A DNA stretch of 64,000 nt, from contig CADDZH010000005.1 in the NCBI GenBank assembly GCA_902812455.1, forward strand, positions 28,065 through 92,064, in the 5' to 3' direction. Origin of the DNA: Chloroflexota bacterium (lineage in GTDB: Bacteria > Chloroflexota > Ktedonobacteria > Ktedonobacterales > Ktedonobacteraceae). Shown here one piece after another: positions 45,219-53,744 of this stretch (positions within the stretch are counted from its first letter, which is position 1; each line of letters begins with the position of its first letter). The notes beneath the pieces were generated by a model that worked only from the letters and a program-made list of their open reading frames with translations, ran no database searches and was not told the origin of the DNA. A program made the position numbers and the translations under genes.

Positions 45219-46523
45219 TTAGCTCACGGCTTTTTCTTTATAAGGTGGCCTCAAGAACTCCTGCCCGTTGAGGTAGGGGCGCAGGGCTTCTGGGATGCGC
45301 ACGCTACCATCTTCCTGCTGGTGAACTTCCAGGAGCGGCAGCAGGATACGCGGCGAAGCCAGGGCCGTATTGTTCAGAGTGTAGACGAACCTGACCTTGC
45401 CATCTTCGTCGCGGTAGCGAATATTGACGCGGCGCGCCTGCCAGTCGTGGAGAGCAGAGCACGAGTGAGTCTCGCGATATCTCTGCTCGCTGGGCAGCCA
45501 GCATTCGAGGTCGTACATAGCGTACTTGCCATCGCCCATGTCTCCGGTGCAGACATTGACGACCCGGTAGGGCAGCTCTAAGGCCTGCACCAGCTCTTCT
45601 GAATTTGCCAGCAGAGCCTGGTGCCAGCGCACCGATTCCTCGTCGTTCGCTCTACAGATAACGTACTGCTCTACCTTGTTGAACTGGTGGACGCGGAAGA
45701 GACCACGCGTATCTTTGCCGTAGGTGCCAGCCTCGCGACGGAAACACGGGCAGAAGGCGACAAAGAGCAACGGTAATTCGCTGACCGGGAGGATTTCATC
45801 CTTGTACATGCCGGTAATCGAGACCTCAGCGGTACCAACAAGGAACGTGTCATCGTTCTCGATGGCGTAAACCTGGTCGCGCCCTTTGGGGAATTGCCCG
45901 CTGCCGATAAAGCAGAACTCGCGAGCCATGGCCGGAACGATGAGCGGTGTAAAGCCTTTTTGCTCCATACGATCCATAGCAAATTTCATGAGCGCGAGTT
46001 CGAGGCGAGCTCCATCGTTCTTGAGGATGTAGCTGCGCGCGCCCGCAATTTTGGCGCCTCGCTCAACGTCCACCATATCGAGTCCTTGCATGAGTGCGTA
46101 ATGGTCGCGAGGAGGGAAAGTGAACTCTGGCTTAGAGCCCCAATACTTAACCGGCACGTTATCGCTCTCGTCTTTGCCGATTGGCGCGTTCGGATCGGGA
46201 ATATTGGGCACAAGGTAGAGCATCTGCAGGCGCTCTTCCTCTAACGCTTTCAATTGTGGTTCCAGGCTTCTGATGCGCTCTGCAAGCTGCTTGCCCTCGG
46301 CGATAAGGGCGTCGCGCAGGGCCATGTTTTTCTCTTTAGCGGCCTGCTGGATGCTTCTCGAGAGCTGGTTCTGGCGAGCGCGCGTCTCATCTACCTCTCG
46401 CTGCAGGGCCGTGACTTTGCGGTCAAGCTCCAGCAGGTAGTCGATGTTAATATCGTTGTTCTTAACTCTCGCAGCCTCTTTAACGATGTCTGGATGGCTG
46501 CGGATAAATGCGAGATCGAGCAT
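45219..46523 (-). CDS. serS: Seryl-tRNA synthetase, copy 2 (T-box controlled)
   Basis: A 434-residue seryl-tRNA synthetase with the coiled-coil N-terminal arm (about 30-110), motif 2 FRREAGTYGKDTRGLFRVHQ, HQFNKVEQY and motif 3 VYTLNNTALASPRILLPLLE. The serine-site region reads ECWLPSEQRYRETHSCSALH, differing from copy 1 (EISSISNCE). Start ATG 46523 with AAGGGG upstream. A serine T-box precedes it, whereas copy 1 has none, so this may be the starvation-inducible or the housekeeping copy. The two are only distantly similar. Confidence 0.93.
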   Translation of the reverse strand: MLDLAFIRSHPDIVKEAARVKNNDINIDYLLELDRKVTALQREVDETRARQNQLSRSIQQAAKEKNMALRDALIAEGKQLAERIRSLEPQLKALEEERLQMLYLVPNIPDPNAPIGKDESDNVPVKYWGSKPEFTFPPRDHYALMQGLDMVDVERGAKIAGARSYILKNDGARLELALMKFAMDRMEQKGFTPLIVPAMAREFCFIGSGQFPKGRDQVYAIENDDTFLVGTAEVSITGMYKDEILPVSELPLLFVAFCPCFRREAGTYGKDTRGLFRVHQFNKVEQYVICRANDEESVRWHQALLANSEELVQALELPYRVVNVCTGDMGDGKYAMYDLECWLPSEQRYRETHSCSALHDWQARRVNIRYRDEDGKVRFVYTLNNTALASPRILLPLLEVHQQEDGSVRIPEALRPYLNGQEFLRPPYKEKAVS

Positions 46524-46554
46524 GATTTCACCCCTTTACGTTTGTGATTATCAA

Positions 46555-46827
46555 TAAAAAAGCGCTGCCGCCTGCAAAGGACGACAGCGCTGGATGCGAG
46601 CTGGTCGTGGTGCCACCTTGATTTACCGCCGTATTTGGACTCGCCAGTCATAGAATACGTGCGGCCTCAATAATGCCTGGTAACGGGGGCGACCGTTGGC
46701 GCTTCTCGCGCTGGCTCCTGGGTGGATTTCGCTTTTGCCTGCTGCTGCGTTGCAGCAACCCGCAGCTCTCTGTTGCAGGGCAACAGCTACTTATCCCATT
46801 CTTCGCCTTTGTTCGGTATTACCTATT
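46555..46827 (-). promoter_or_regulatory. T-box leader sensing tRNA-Ser
   Basis: The reverse strand has the T-box signature: GGATAAGTAG at the stem I base, AGAGAGCTGCGGGTTGCTG for the distal stem I motif, and GCGAAATCCACCC with specifier UCC (46724-46726), a serine codon read by tRNA-Ser(GGA). The T-box core AAGGTGGCACCACG carries the bulge UGGC (46612-46615), whose last base pairs with discriminator G of tRNA-Ser. A terminator with arms AGCGCTG/CAGCGCT and T-run follows (46555-46591). Uncharged tRNA-Ser would block the terminator and allow serS2 expression. Confidence 0.92.
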
Positions 46828-46833
46828 GTCACA

Positions 46834-46861
46834 AGGATATCATAGTTTTAGGATTTGTCAA
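46834..46861 (-). promoter_or_regulatory. Predicted promoter of the serS2 T-box
   Basis: On the reverse strand, TTGACA and TATCCT are separated by 16 bases. Transcription would begin near 46827, just before the T-box leader. Confidence 0.7.
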
Positions 46862-46880
46862 CAAGGATCGCAGGGTTTCG

Positions 46881-46942
46881 GTTCACTTGCTCAGGATAAT
46901 ATGGTTGAGGCAGCGGATCCTTCGCTGCGCTCAGGATGACAT
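46881..46942. repeat. Family A palindrome (copy 9)
   Basis: TTCACTTGCTCAGGATAATA and ATCCTTCGCTGCGCTCAGGA, ending at GACAT. It abuts the stop codon of the phosphodiesterase-like gene. Confidence 0.6.
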
Positions 46943-48528
46943 TATGCATCGAGTAGCTTGCTGAGCTTGCGGCGGGCAAGCCCTTCTTTTGGGGTATTTC
47001 CCGCCGCTGAGGGTGTTTGTTCGGCCTGCTTGCTCTCCATAAACAGCTCATCCAGAGCGCGCCCATCAAAAGTAATGGGGAAGGGCAATCCCATGCTGCG
47101 CAACACCATTGGCACCAGGTCGTAAATTTCTGCATTGGGAGCTTTGAAGCCGCGTTTGATGCCACCGCCATAGGCATAGAGCACGCCATCTTTCTGGTGG
47201 GTGCCGCGTATCCTGTGCATATCATCCCAGAAGCGCTTATTGCCCAGACCCATGCTGAAGGTAATGCCATCATTGGCTAACACTAACAGGTGCCGCTCAG
47301 CAGGAGCATATGGGCCTGTCCCAAAGACCTCGGTAGTGTAACAGGCATCGACCAGCGCTTTGCCCGTCACGGGGTGAACCTGGCGTTTAAGGCCTTCACA
47401 CAGTTCAGCCAGGCGCTCATCGCTAAGCTGATCACTCAGGAAGATATCAGCATAGCCACCACCAAAGCCGGAGTAGGAGGGTACATAGGCAAGGGTGCGC
47501 TCCCAATCGATATCGTTATCGTTGAGGACGGGCTTATCCTGCTGGGAGAGGTTGCTCTTAGCAACACCAGATTTCACAAGAGTTTTTTTCATCTTGAGGG
47601 CGAGTGGGAGCAAGCCCACCCGGCTGAGCAGGCGCTTCAGATTGGCATGACGGCGCGCCCGCATCTGCCGCTCCTGGAAGCTGGAAGTAACGGCGAGCAA
47701 TCCCTGGCTGTACAAAAACTCATTGATATTGAAGACCCAGGTAGCGCCTTGAAATCCGTGGTCGGAAACAACAAAGAGACAATCTTCGGGGGCGAGCTGC
47801 TCGAGGATCAGCCCGAGGGCAGAATCTAGCAGGCGAAAATACTCGGTCGCAGCGGTATCGAGGGCCATAATCTGATCCCATAACGGGTGTTGCAGGCGAT
47901 CGGGGCCAACAAAGCCAACATAACAGAAATCCCAGGAGTGCTTCTCTAACAGGTACATGATCAGTTTGACGCGCTGCTCGGTCATGCGCAAGGTCGCATC
48001 AATCAGGCGCTGGCTTGCGCGTTCATCGAGCTTGCCTTGAAAAATCTCGTTAAAATCCAGATCGATCTTATAATCGGGCGCGACACGATAAAGCTCTTCT
48101 TTGAAGGCACTCGGATAGGTAAAATCCGTATCGCTACTGGGAGTCATATAGCCGCTGACCATGATGCCATTGACGGCCTCGGGTGGATAGGTCATAGGCA
48201 CATTAATCACCAGGACCTGCTTGCCATACTCGCTCAGGATATTCCAGATGGCCTTGCCGCCCTTACGTCTCGTCTGCACACGGGGCTTGCGCGGGCCGGC
48301 ATGATCCTCATCATATGTCCAGAAATCATAGACGCCATGGCGCGCGGGTTTTAACCCCGTCGATAGAGAAGTCCAGGCCGATGGCGTGAGAGGAGGATAT
48401 TTTGATTCGAGGATCGCCTCGCAGCCTTCCTGCTGCAAGCGCTGAAAATTGGGAAGTTCCCCTCGTTCCATCATTGGATGGAGAACGCGAAATGTCAAAC
48501 CATCAACACCAAAGATAACCGTATGCAT
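46942..48528 (-). CDS. Alkaline-phosphatase-superfamily phosphodiesterase/transferase
   Basis: A 528-residue protein of the nucleotide pyrophosphatase/phosphodiesterase branch. FGVDGLTF at the start gives a metal Asp; PPLTPSAWTSLSTG holds the Thr nucleophile region; VGFVGPDRLQHPLW and VVSDHGF are further metal ligands. It lies at the start of the polysaccharide cluster (downstream end on the reverse strand), 14 bases after the flippase stop. It may cleave or transfer phospho-groups during glycan assembly. The substrate is unknown; metal residues appear intact. Confidence 0.85.
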   Translation of the reverse strand: MHTVIFGVDGLTFRVLHPMMERGELPNFQRLQQEGCEAILESKYPPLTPSAWTSLSTGLKPARHGVYDFWTYDEDHAGPRKPRVQTRRKGGKAIWNILSEYGKQVLVINVPMTYPPEAVNGIMVSGYMTPSSDTDFTYPSAFKEELYRVAPDYKIDLDFNEIFQGKLDERASQRLIDATLRMTEQRVKLIMYLLEKHSWDFCYVGFVGPDRLQHPLWDQIMALDTAATEYFRLLDSALGLILEQLAPEDCLFVVSDHGFQGATWVFNINEFLYSQGLLAVTSSFQERQMRARRHANLKRLLSRVGLLPLALKMKKTLVKSGVAKSNLSQQDKPVLNDNDIDWERTLAYVPSYSGFGGGYADIFLSDQLSDERLAELCEGLKRQVHPVTGKALVDACYTTEVFGTGPYAPAERHLLVLANDGITFSMGLGNKRFWDDMHRIRGTHQKDGVLYAYGGGIKRGFKAPNAEIYDLVPMVLRSMGLPFPITFDGRALDELFMESKQAEQTPSAAGNTPKEGLARRKLSKLLDA

Positions 48529-48542
48529 GATATAACCTCTTT

Positions 48543-50600
48543 TTACCTCTTTTTGCCGCGCCTGAGTTTCCTGCGCAGCATATCCAGAACGATTTTATCT
48601 TCAGGGCCAACCTTAAACAGGATAAGCAGCCCGGTGTAGATTGCAAGGAAAACGGGCACCAGGGAAAGATCTAAAGAAACATGGTAGTGGGAAACTTGAA
48701 TGGCAATGTGTGAAGAATCGAGCAGGTAGAGCAGTGCGCCTGTAATCAAGGCGCTGATACAACCTGCGCTGAGCGGTTTCAGCACATCCCAACTGTATGG
48801 CTGCATCTTCACCAGGATACGTACTTGCAACAACCTCATCAGATTCACCACAGACACGGCAGTGCCGGTGGCGATGGCCACGCCCATGGCGCCATAGCGA
48901 GGCGTCAGGGCCACGCCCACAGCAATATCAACAAGCACCGCAGTAAGTGAGTTAAGAAACGAGATCCTGGTATGCCCGGTCATAAGCAGGATATAGCCAA
49001 CCGAACCGGTGCCAACATTGATCAGCGTGCCTATGGAGAAGGCGATGAGCAGGGGCCAGGCCGCAACAAACTGCGGGCCAGAAATGCTGAGCAAAGAGAC
49101 TGAGAAGAGCGTGGCAATCCAGAAAATCGGCAGGCTGAAGGTGATAGACCACTTGGTCACGATATGAAACAAAGCGGCCAGTTTTTGATGTTCCCCCTGG
49201 CTATGCAGCTCCGCAATCATGGGGGCAAACATGGCATTGAACGAATACTGGGGTATCAGGATATTGCTGCTTATTTTGATAGCGGCGGCATACTGGCCGA
49301 TGGCAACATTGGAAATAGCAAAGAACGCCAGCAGTAATGTATCGATTGATTGCAAGACGGTATCGATGACGGAGGTCAGGAAGTTTGGCGCGGCGAAGCC
49401 AAACCAATCACGTAGTTCATAGGAAACAGGTCCCGGCTTCAGCAGGCCGGCAATCCTATGGAAGAACATGTACAGGCTGATTAACGCGCCTATCAGCCCA
49501 TAGATAACCGTGGCTATCACGATGGCTTGTAAACTATGGAAGAAAATAAGGGCTGCCAGCAGCAGGAAGATCAATGAGACAGGCAAAAAAACGCGCTGTG
49601 TCAACACACGACCCTTGAACTCCTTTAACCCCTGCAAACCACTGATCCAGATGGTTTGCATGCATAAGAATGGCACCATAGGCGAGATCAAGATCAAAAT
49701 GGGGGTCAGTTCGGGTGAGCGCTTGACAGCAGCCAGGTAGGGAGCGGTAAACACCATAAACAAGGCTCCGAGTACCCCGGAGATGCCGGCAAGAGCGGTG
49801 CAAAAAATGATCAATCCACGTAATGAAGCTGCTTTTCGTTTGGCCTTATAGATCGCCACATAACGAACCATGGCATCATCGAGGCCGAGATTGAAGATAG
49901 CGGTAATTAATGACACGACCGACATGCCAAGGGTATAGAGGCCAAAGGCGGCTGCTCCGAAGCCACGTTGAATGACGATGTTGCTGCCATATTTGATGAG
50001 GCTGCCGGCAATATTGCCGATACTGACGTAGGCTGCACCGCCTGCTGCCTGGGAAATCTCCGATCGCATGGCAGGCTGCCGCTCGGCCTGCTGTGGCGAG
50101 GCCTGCTGCTCTGAGATGCTCCTGACCACCAGCATGGGGATTGTAGCCAGCTCGTCAAACTCAGGGAACTCATCCGCAGCAGGTGGTTTAATGTCATAGG
50201 CAAAGGTACCATTCTTGCTTGCCTGGCTGTGATTTCCGGGGTGCATGTCCGCCTGCCGCCCCGGGCGACCGGGGATAGTTAGCGGCCTTCTCACGGCTGC
50301 TACTTTTAGCGTCTCTTCATCATCCCCCGCTATCGAGCTTTCCCCTGGCCTCCCCCGATTTCTGGAAGCAGCTACTTCCAGCGTCTCCTGCTCTGTGAGG
50401 TTCTTTTTCAGGGCTTCTGGCGTTGCCACCTGCACAAGGGTCTCGGCCTCATCTTTCGCCTGCCTGCGCTTCTGAGCAGCAGATAATGACCCTTGCATAG
50501 CTTTCTGCTCTGCAAGGGTTTCTTGAAGAGAGATGAGCTCTATCTGCTGGTAGCGCTGATCTGTAGTAGACCAGGAGAGCTGCTCAAAGGGTTCTTCCAT
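48543..50600 (-). CDS. Wzx-like polysaccharide flippase with long N-terminal extension
   Basis: A 685-residue membrane protein. Residues about 200-670 carry some 14 transmembrane helices of the MOP (Wzx/MviN) superfamily, e.g. GNIAGSLIKYGSNIVIQRGFG at the start and AINFRRIL-type loops. It flips lipid-linked glycan across the membrane. The first about 190 residues are cytoplasmic and disordered, with three ETLxVA-like motifs (ETLVQVAT, ETLEVAAS, ETLKVAAV). Unusual for a flippase; the Thr could be phosphorylated. Lies between two alkaline-phosphatase-superfamily genes. Confidence 0.85.
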   Translation of the reverse strand: MEEPFEQLSWSTTDQRYQQIELISLQETLAEQKAMQGSLSAAQKRRQAKDEAETLVQVATPEALKKNLTEQETLEVAASRNRGRPGESSIAGDDEETLKVAAVRRPLTIPGRPGRQADMHPGNHSQASKNGTFAYDIKPPAADEFPEFDELATIPMLVVRSISEQQASPQQAERQPAMRSEISQAAGGAAYVSIGNIAGSLIKYGSNIVIQRGFGAAAFGLYTLGMSVVSLITAIFNLGLDDAMVRYVAIYKAKRKAASLRGLIIFCTALAGISGVLGALFMVFTAPYLAAVKRSPELTPILILISPMVPFLCMQTIWISGLQGLKEFKGRVLTQRVFLPVSLIFLLLAALIFFHSLQAIVIATVIYGLIGALISLYMFFHRIAGLLKPGPVSYELRDWFGFAAPNFLTSVIDTVLQSIDTLLLAFFAISNVAIGQYAAAIKISSNILIPQYSFNAMFAPMIAELHSQGEHQKLAALFHIVTKWSITFSLPIFWIATLFSVSLLSISGPQFVAAWPLLIAFSIGTLINVGTGSVGYILLMTGHTRISFLNSLTAVLVDIAVGVALTPRYGAMGVAIATGTAVSVVNLMRLLQVRILVKMQPYSWDVLKPLSAGCISALITGALLYLLDSSHIAIQVSHYHVSLDLSLVPVFLAIYTGLLILFKVGPEDKIVLDMLRRKLRRGKKR

Positions 50601-50625
50601 ACAACATTGCCGCCTTCACAGGTTC

Positions 50626-50730
50626 CAGGGCAACCACAAGGGTTGCCCCTACCCTATACGTATCGGTTTGCACCGCCATCCAGGGTAGATGATAGGACAC
50701 CCGCAAGGGATGTCCCTACCCTATTTGTCC
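50626..50730. repeat. Family B hairpins (copy 6, double)
   Basis: GGGCAACCACAAGGGTTGCCC and GGACACCCGCAAGGGATGTCC, each followed by CTACC. They separate the flippase and degenerate phosphatase-like genes. Confidence 0.65.
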
Positions 50731-50742
50731 CTGTGCTGGTTC

Positions 50743-52017
50743 CTAGACGTACCCTAAATCGCGTAAGCGGTTAATAACCAGCTCTTCGTCTTCCTCAGAA
50801 AGCTCCTGGCCCTCTCCCTGCGTCCTGATAGGATGAGTTTGCAGGTACGAAGGCAAGAAAAGCTCACTGATAGGGGGGCTGTCCATGGCGGCGTATGCTA
50901 TGCCCAGCGCATGTAACAAGGTAGGAACAACCGCAGTGAGCGGGGCGTGTGTTTGTGGTGCCACACCGGGTGTTAGCGCGGGCGCAGAGGCGAGTAGAAA
51001 CCCACTCACAATGGAAGGATGCACACCCGCCATGCTCGTCGTGCCTGCCGCAGGAACTTTACATATCGCTTCGTCAAAGCCTAAAAGCGCGCTCTGAGGC
51101 GAAGGAGCATAGCCTGGCTTAAAAACGATCACAAGATCGGGAGCGCAGAAGAGATACGCGCTGGAATACAGCTCTTCTTTGCGGTACACCCGCTCTATTA
51201 CCTCTGCTCCTGTCCTGCTATCGCGCAATTTGGCCGGCAGCGCTTTGATAAGCGTGGCGCAAACTTCCTCGTATTCATCTTGAGGATGCACCACCCCTTG
51301 CGGATCGCGCCCAAGCAAGTTGATCCAGAGCTGGCCATGGCCGGCGAAATAGGCGAGCGAACCTGGCCAGTTGATGTGGCCGTTCTGCTCATCACGCTCT
51401 ATCAGCTCCATCTCGGCGAGAAAGTTATTGACATTGACAAAGCAGTCTACAGGAGCCGGCTGGATATCTGAAAGGAGCGCGAACAGCCCTGTCTCGCCTA
51501 CCCAGGAACGGGCTATGCGTATGGCTTCTGCAATAGCCACAGCATGAGCAGCCAAGTCTGCTCCCAGGACACATTTCACGATCTTACAGCTTGCTCCAGG
51601 CGCTTCAGCTTGCAATCCCGTTAAACCTTGCACGCAGGTGTGCAGCTCACCGGGTAATGTCTCCTGATATGCTACCGTCCAGCCTGCCGCACGCAGCAGG
51701 TCGGGCAGCAACTTAGGGGGTGCACCCCTTCCTGCAAGCTCCTCTACAACGGTATAACCATTCATGCCTTGCTGGGGACGCGAGAGGCGGCAAAGGGGCA
51801 TGAGTGTATCGAAAAAGCCAAAATGGGCGGGCAATTGGCCGCTGAAGGCCTGATAATGCTGCGCCTGTGGCCCTGTAATCGGCGCTGGATCGAGTTCAAC
51901 CAGAGCGCCCTGCTCCAGGAGGCTTTGCGCTTCAGCCAGTGTGCGTATATCCGCCAGGCGTGTTCCGCTTAACCAGAGTATAAATGCTTTCTGCGTTGTT
52001 TTGTTAGTATCATCCAT
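50743..52017 (-). CDS. Degenerate alkaline-phosphatase-superfamily protein
   Basis: A 424-residue protein related to the gene at 46942. The segments SDIQPAPVDCFVNVNNFLAEMEL and WINLLGRDPQGVVHPQDEYE correspond to SDHGFQGATWVFNINEFLY and the phosphodiesterase insert. The metal motif SDHG is SDIQ, and the N-terminal Asp/Thr nucleophile region is not recognisable. It probably lost catalysis and works as a partner or regulator. Start chosen at ATG 52017, with GAGGGAG upstream. The C-terminal EEDEELVINRLRDLGYV is a family tail. Confidence 0.7.
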   Translation of the reverse strand: MDDTNKTTQKAFILWLSGTRLADIRTLAEAQSLLEQGALVELDPAPITGPQAQHYQAFSGQLPAHFGFFDTLMPLCRLSRPQQGMNGYTVVEELAGRGAPPKLLPDLLRAAGWTVAYQETLPGELHTCVQGLTGLQAEAPGASCKIVKCVLGADLAAHAVAIAEAIRIARSWVGETGLFALLSDIQPAPVDCFVNVNNFLAEMELIERDEQNGHINWPGSLAYFAGHGQLWINLLGRDPQGVVHPQDEYEEVCATLIKALPAKLRDSRTGAEVIERVYRKEELYSSAYLFCAPDLVIVFKPGYAPSPQSALLGFDEAICKVPAAGTTSMAGVHPSIVSGFLLASAPALTPGVAPQTHAPLTAVVPTLLHALGIAYAAMDSPPISELFLPSYLQTHPIRTQGEGQELSEEDEELVINRLRDLGYV

Positions 52018-52070
52018 TACAATCCACTCCCTCATTCCCTTATGTGATCAGAAAAAATCAACAGGCATGT

Positions 52071-53744
52071 TCAGGTTGCGATCTTCAGTCCTCGACGAGC
52101 CATCCTCCATAGCTGATCCTTATAAATGATGCAGCCCCAGATAATCCAGGAGGTGAGCACGTGCGGGATCCACTGAAAGCTATCAATTTGACGGGCCGGC
52201 AAAAAGAAGCCGCCTGAGAAGAAATCGGCAACTGCCGAGCCACATACCAGGCCCAGGCCGATCAGGCCCAGCATACGGTCATTGCGCTTCTCGGAATCGT
52301 AGGCCAGATTCAAGCCGAGGATCTCTGCAATACGACCACTGCGTTTCATCAGCACAGGAGAGCGACGGAAGAGCTTTAGCGCAATATAGGCTATCACAGC
52401 GATAGCAGCCAGCCAGAAGAACAGGCCAACGATCCCCATTTCTGCCAGAACCTGGAGATAGCCATTATGAGCCACACACAGGCCAGTCACAGAGCAGTTA
52501 CGCACGACGCGCGGCAACTGAGTAAAGTGCTGATCGTAGGCCCAGAAATCACCCGGCCCCACTCCCAGGATGGGGTGCGTGCGCCAGACACGCAGCGCAT
52601 CTTGCCAGATGATGAGGCGATAGTAATCGGCCGTCTTGACGGTTGCAATCTTGGCAAGTTCCGCCTTTATTAAAGGAATGGCGGGGAGGGCAGCGACGCA
52701 GCACCACAAGACCAGCCGGCGTGAATAAACAAAGGTCATCACAGCTAAAGCAACGGCAATTTCCAGCCACCAGCTATTCTCCAGGGTGAAGTAGACACCT
52801 AAGAGGCATAATCCCGTAAGCGCTCCATACAGGATACGCCTGCGCCAGCTCGTTGCATAGAGGAAGCGCGCATAAGCAATCATACAACCGAGGTTAATTA
52901 ATTGCGCCAGGTCTTTTAATTTCATCCAGAAAATCGACGGTTCGCTGTAACGGAAGGTGTAAATGGTAGCGCCGATGCGCTTGAACTCAATGACGACAAT
53001 AGCGGCGGCAACAAAGGCCAGGATCAGGTAAGCCCGCTGGATGTACTCGACATAGCGATCTTTTTTACTGAGCGCCATAGTGGTGAACATAATGGCAATC
53101 AGGGGAATGAAGCACAAAGCGGTGCCAAGGAGCTCATCATAAATGATGGGATTGCTATTGATCTTGCGCGGCACGCCTGCTGTCCAGGTGATCTGAACCA
53201 TGATGGTAGAGACAATGGCGATGGTGATCAGGCCGATTTGAGGCCAGATGGCCCAGAATGAGGGGTACACAAACTCCTTGACATGAAACGCGGCCTGCAC
53301 CAGCAGCACAAAAAAGAGAAAGAATAACAAAGGGACTACAGGATAAACTGCCAGGGATTTAATCGAGGCCATCTCAGGCAGGAAGACTGTTGCGAAAATG
53401 GCAGTCAAGAGCAGGCCGAACTCCAGGCGTCTTGCAGCCATGAAGAAGAGTATTAAGCCTATGAAGCCTGCAACGGATGCCTTTACAATAATGAGGGTAG
53501 ATTGCCCCAGATAAGCTGGATTGAGGTTTGCAACGACAAAGCCACCAATTGTAGCTGCAAGAGCTACCAGGATGATAAGAAGAATGCGATACCACCATAA
53601 ATTGACCATGCGCGCCAGGAAGATGCGCCGGTGGTATGCGCGCTGTTGTTGCAGTTGAACTGAAATATCGGGTGCGCCTCCTCGTAAAGGAGGAAACGCA
53701 CCATTCTGATAATTACCTGTAATCTGCATAGCAAACTCACTCAC
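52071..53744 (-). CDS. O-antigen ligase/polymerase-like membrane protein
   Basis: A 557-residue protein with about a dozen hydrophobic helices and the Wzy_C/O-antigen ligase motif: a periplasmic loop then GVGPGDFWAYDQHFT, AHNGYLQVLAEMGIVGLFFW. It polymerises or ligates glycan outside the inner membrane. The GTG at 53744 directly follows the kinase stop; ATG five codons later is possible. The N-terminus has a 50-residue soluble head. Part of the polysaccharide cluster. Confidence 0.85.
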   Translation of the reverse strand: MSEFAMQITGNYQNGAFPPLRGGAPDISVQLQQQRAYHRRIFLARMVNLWWYRILLIILVALAATIGGFVVANLNPAYLGQSTLIIVKASVAGFIGLILFFMAARRLEFGLLLTAIFATVFLPEMASIKSLAVYPVVPLLFFLFFVLLVQAAFHVKEFVYPSFWAIWPQIGLITIAIVSTIMVQITWTAGVPRKINSNPIIYDELLGTALCFIPLIAIMFTTMALSKKDRYVEYIQRAYLILAFVAAAIVVIEFKRIGATIYTFRYSEPSIFWMKLKDLAQLINLGCMIAYARFLYATSWRRRILYGALTGLCLLGVYFTLENSWWLEIAVALAVMTFVYSRRLVLWCCVAALPAIPLIKAELAKIATVKTADYYRLIIWQDALRVWRTHPILGVGPGDFWAYDQHFTQLPRVVRNCSVTGLCVAHNGYLQVLAEMGIVGLFFWLAAIAVIAYIALKLFRRSPVLMKRSGRIAEILGLNLAYDSEKRNDRMLGLIGLGLVCGSAVADFFSGGFFLPARQIDSFQWIPHVLTSWIIWGCIIYKDQLWRMARRGLKIAT

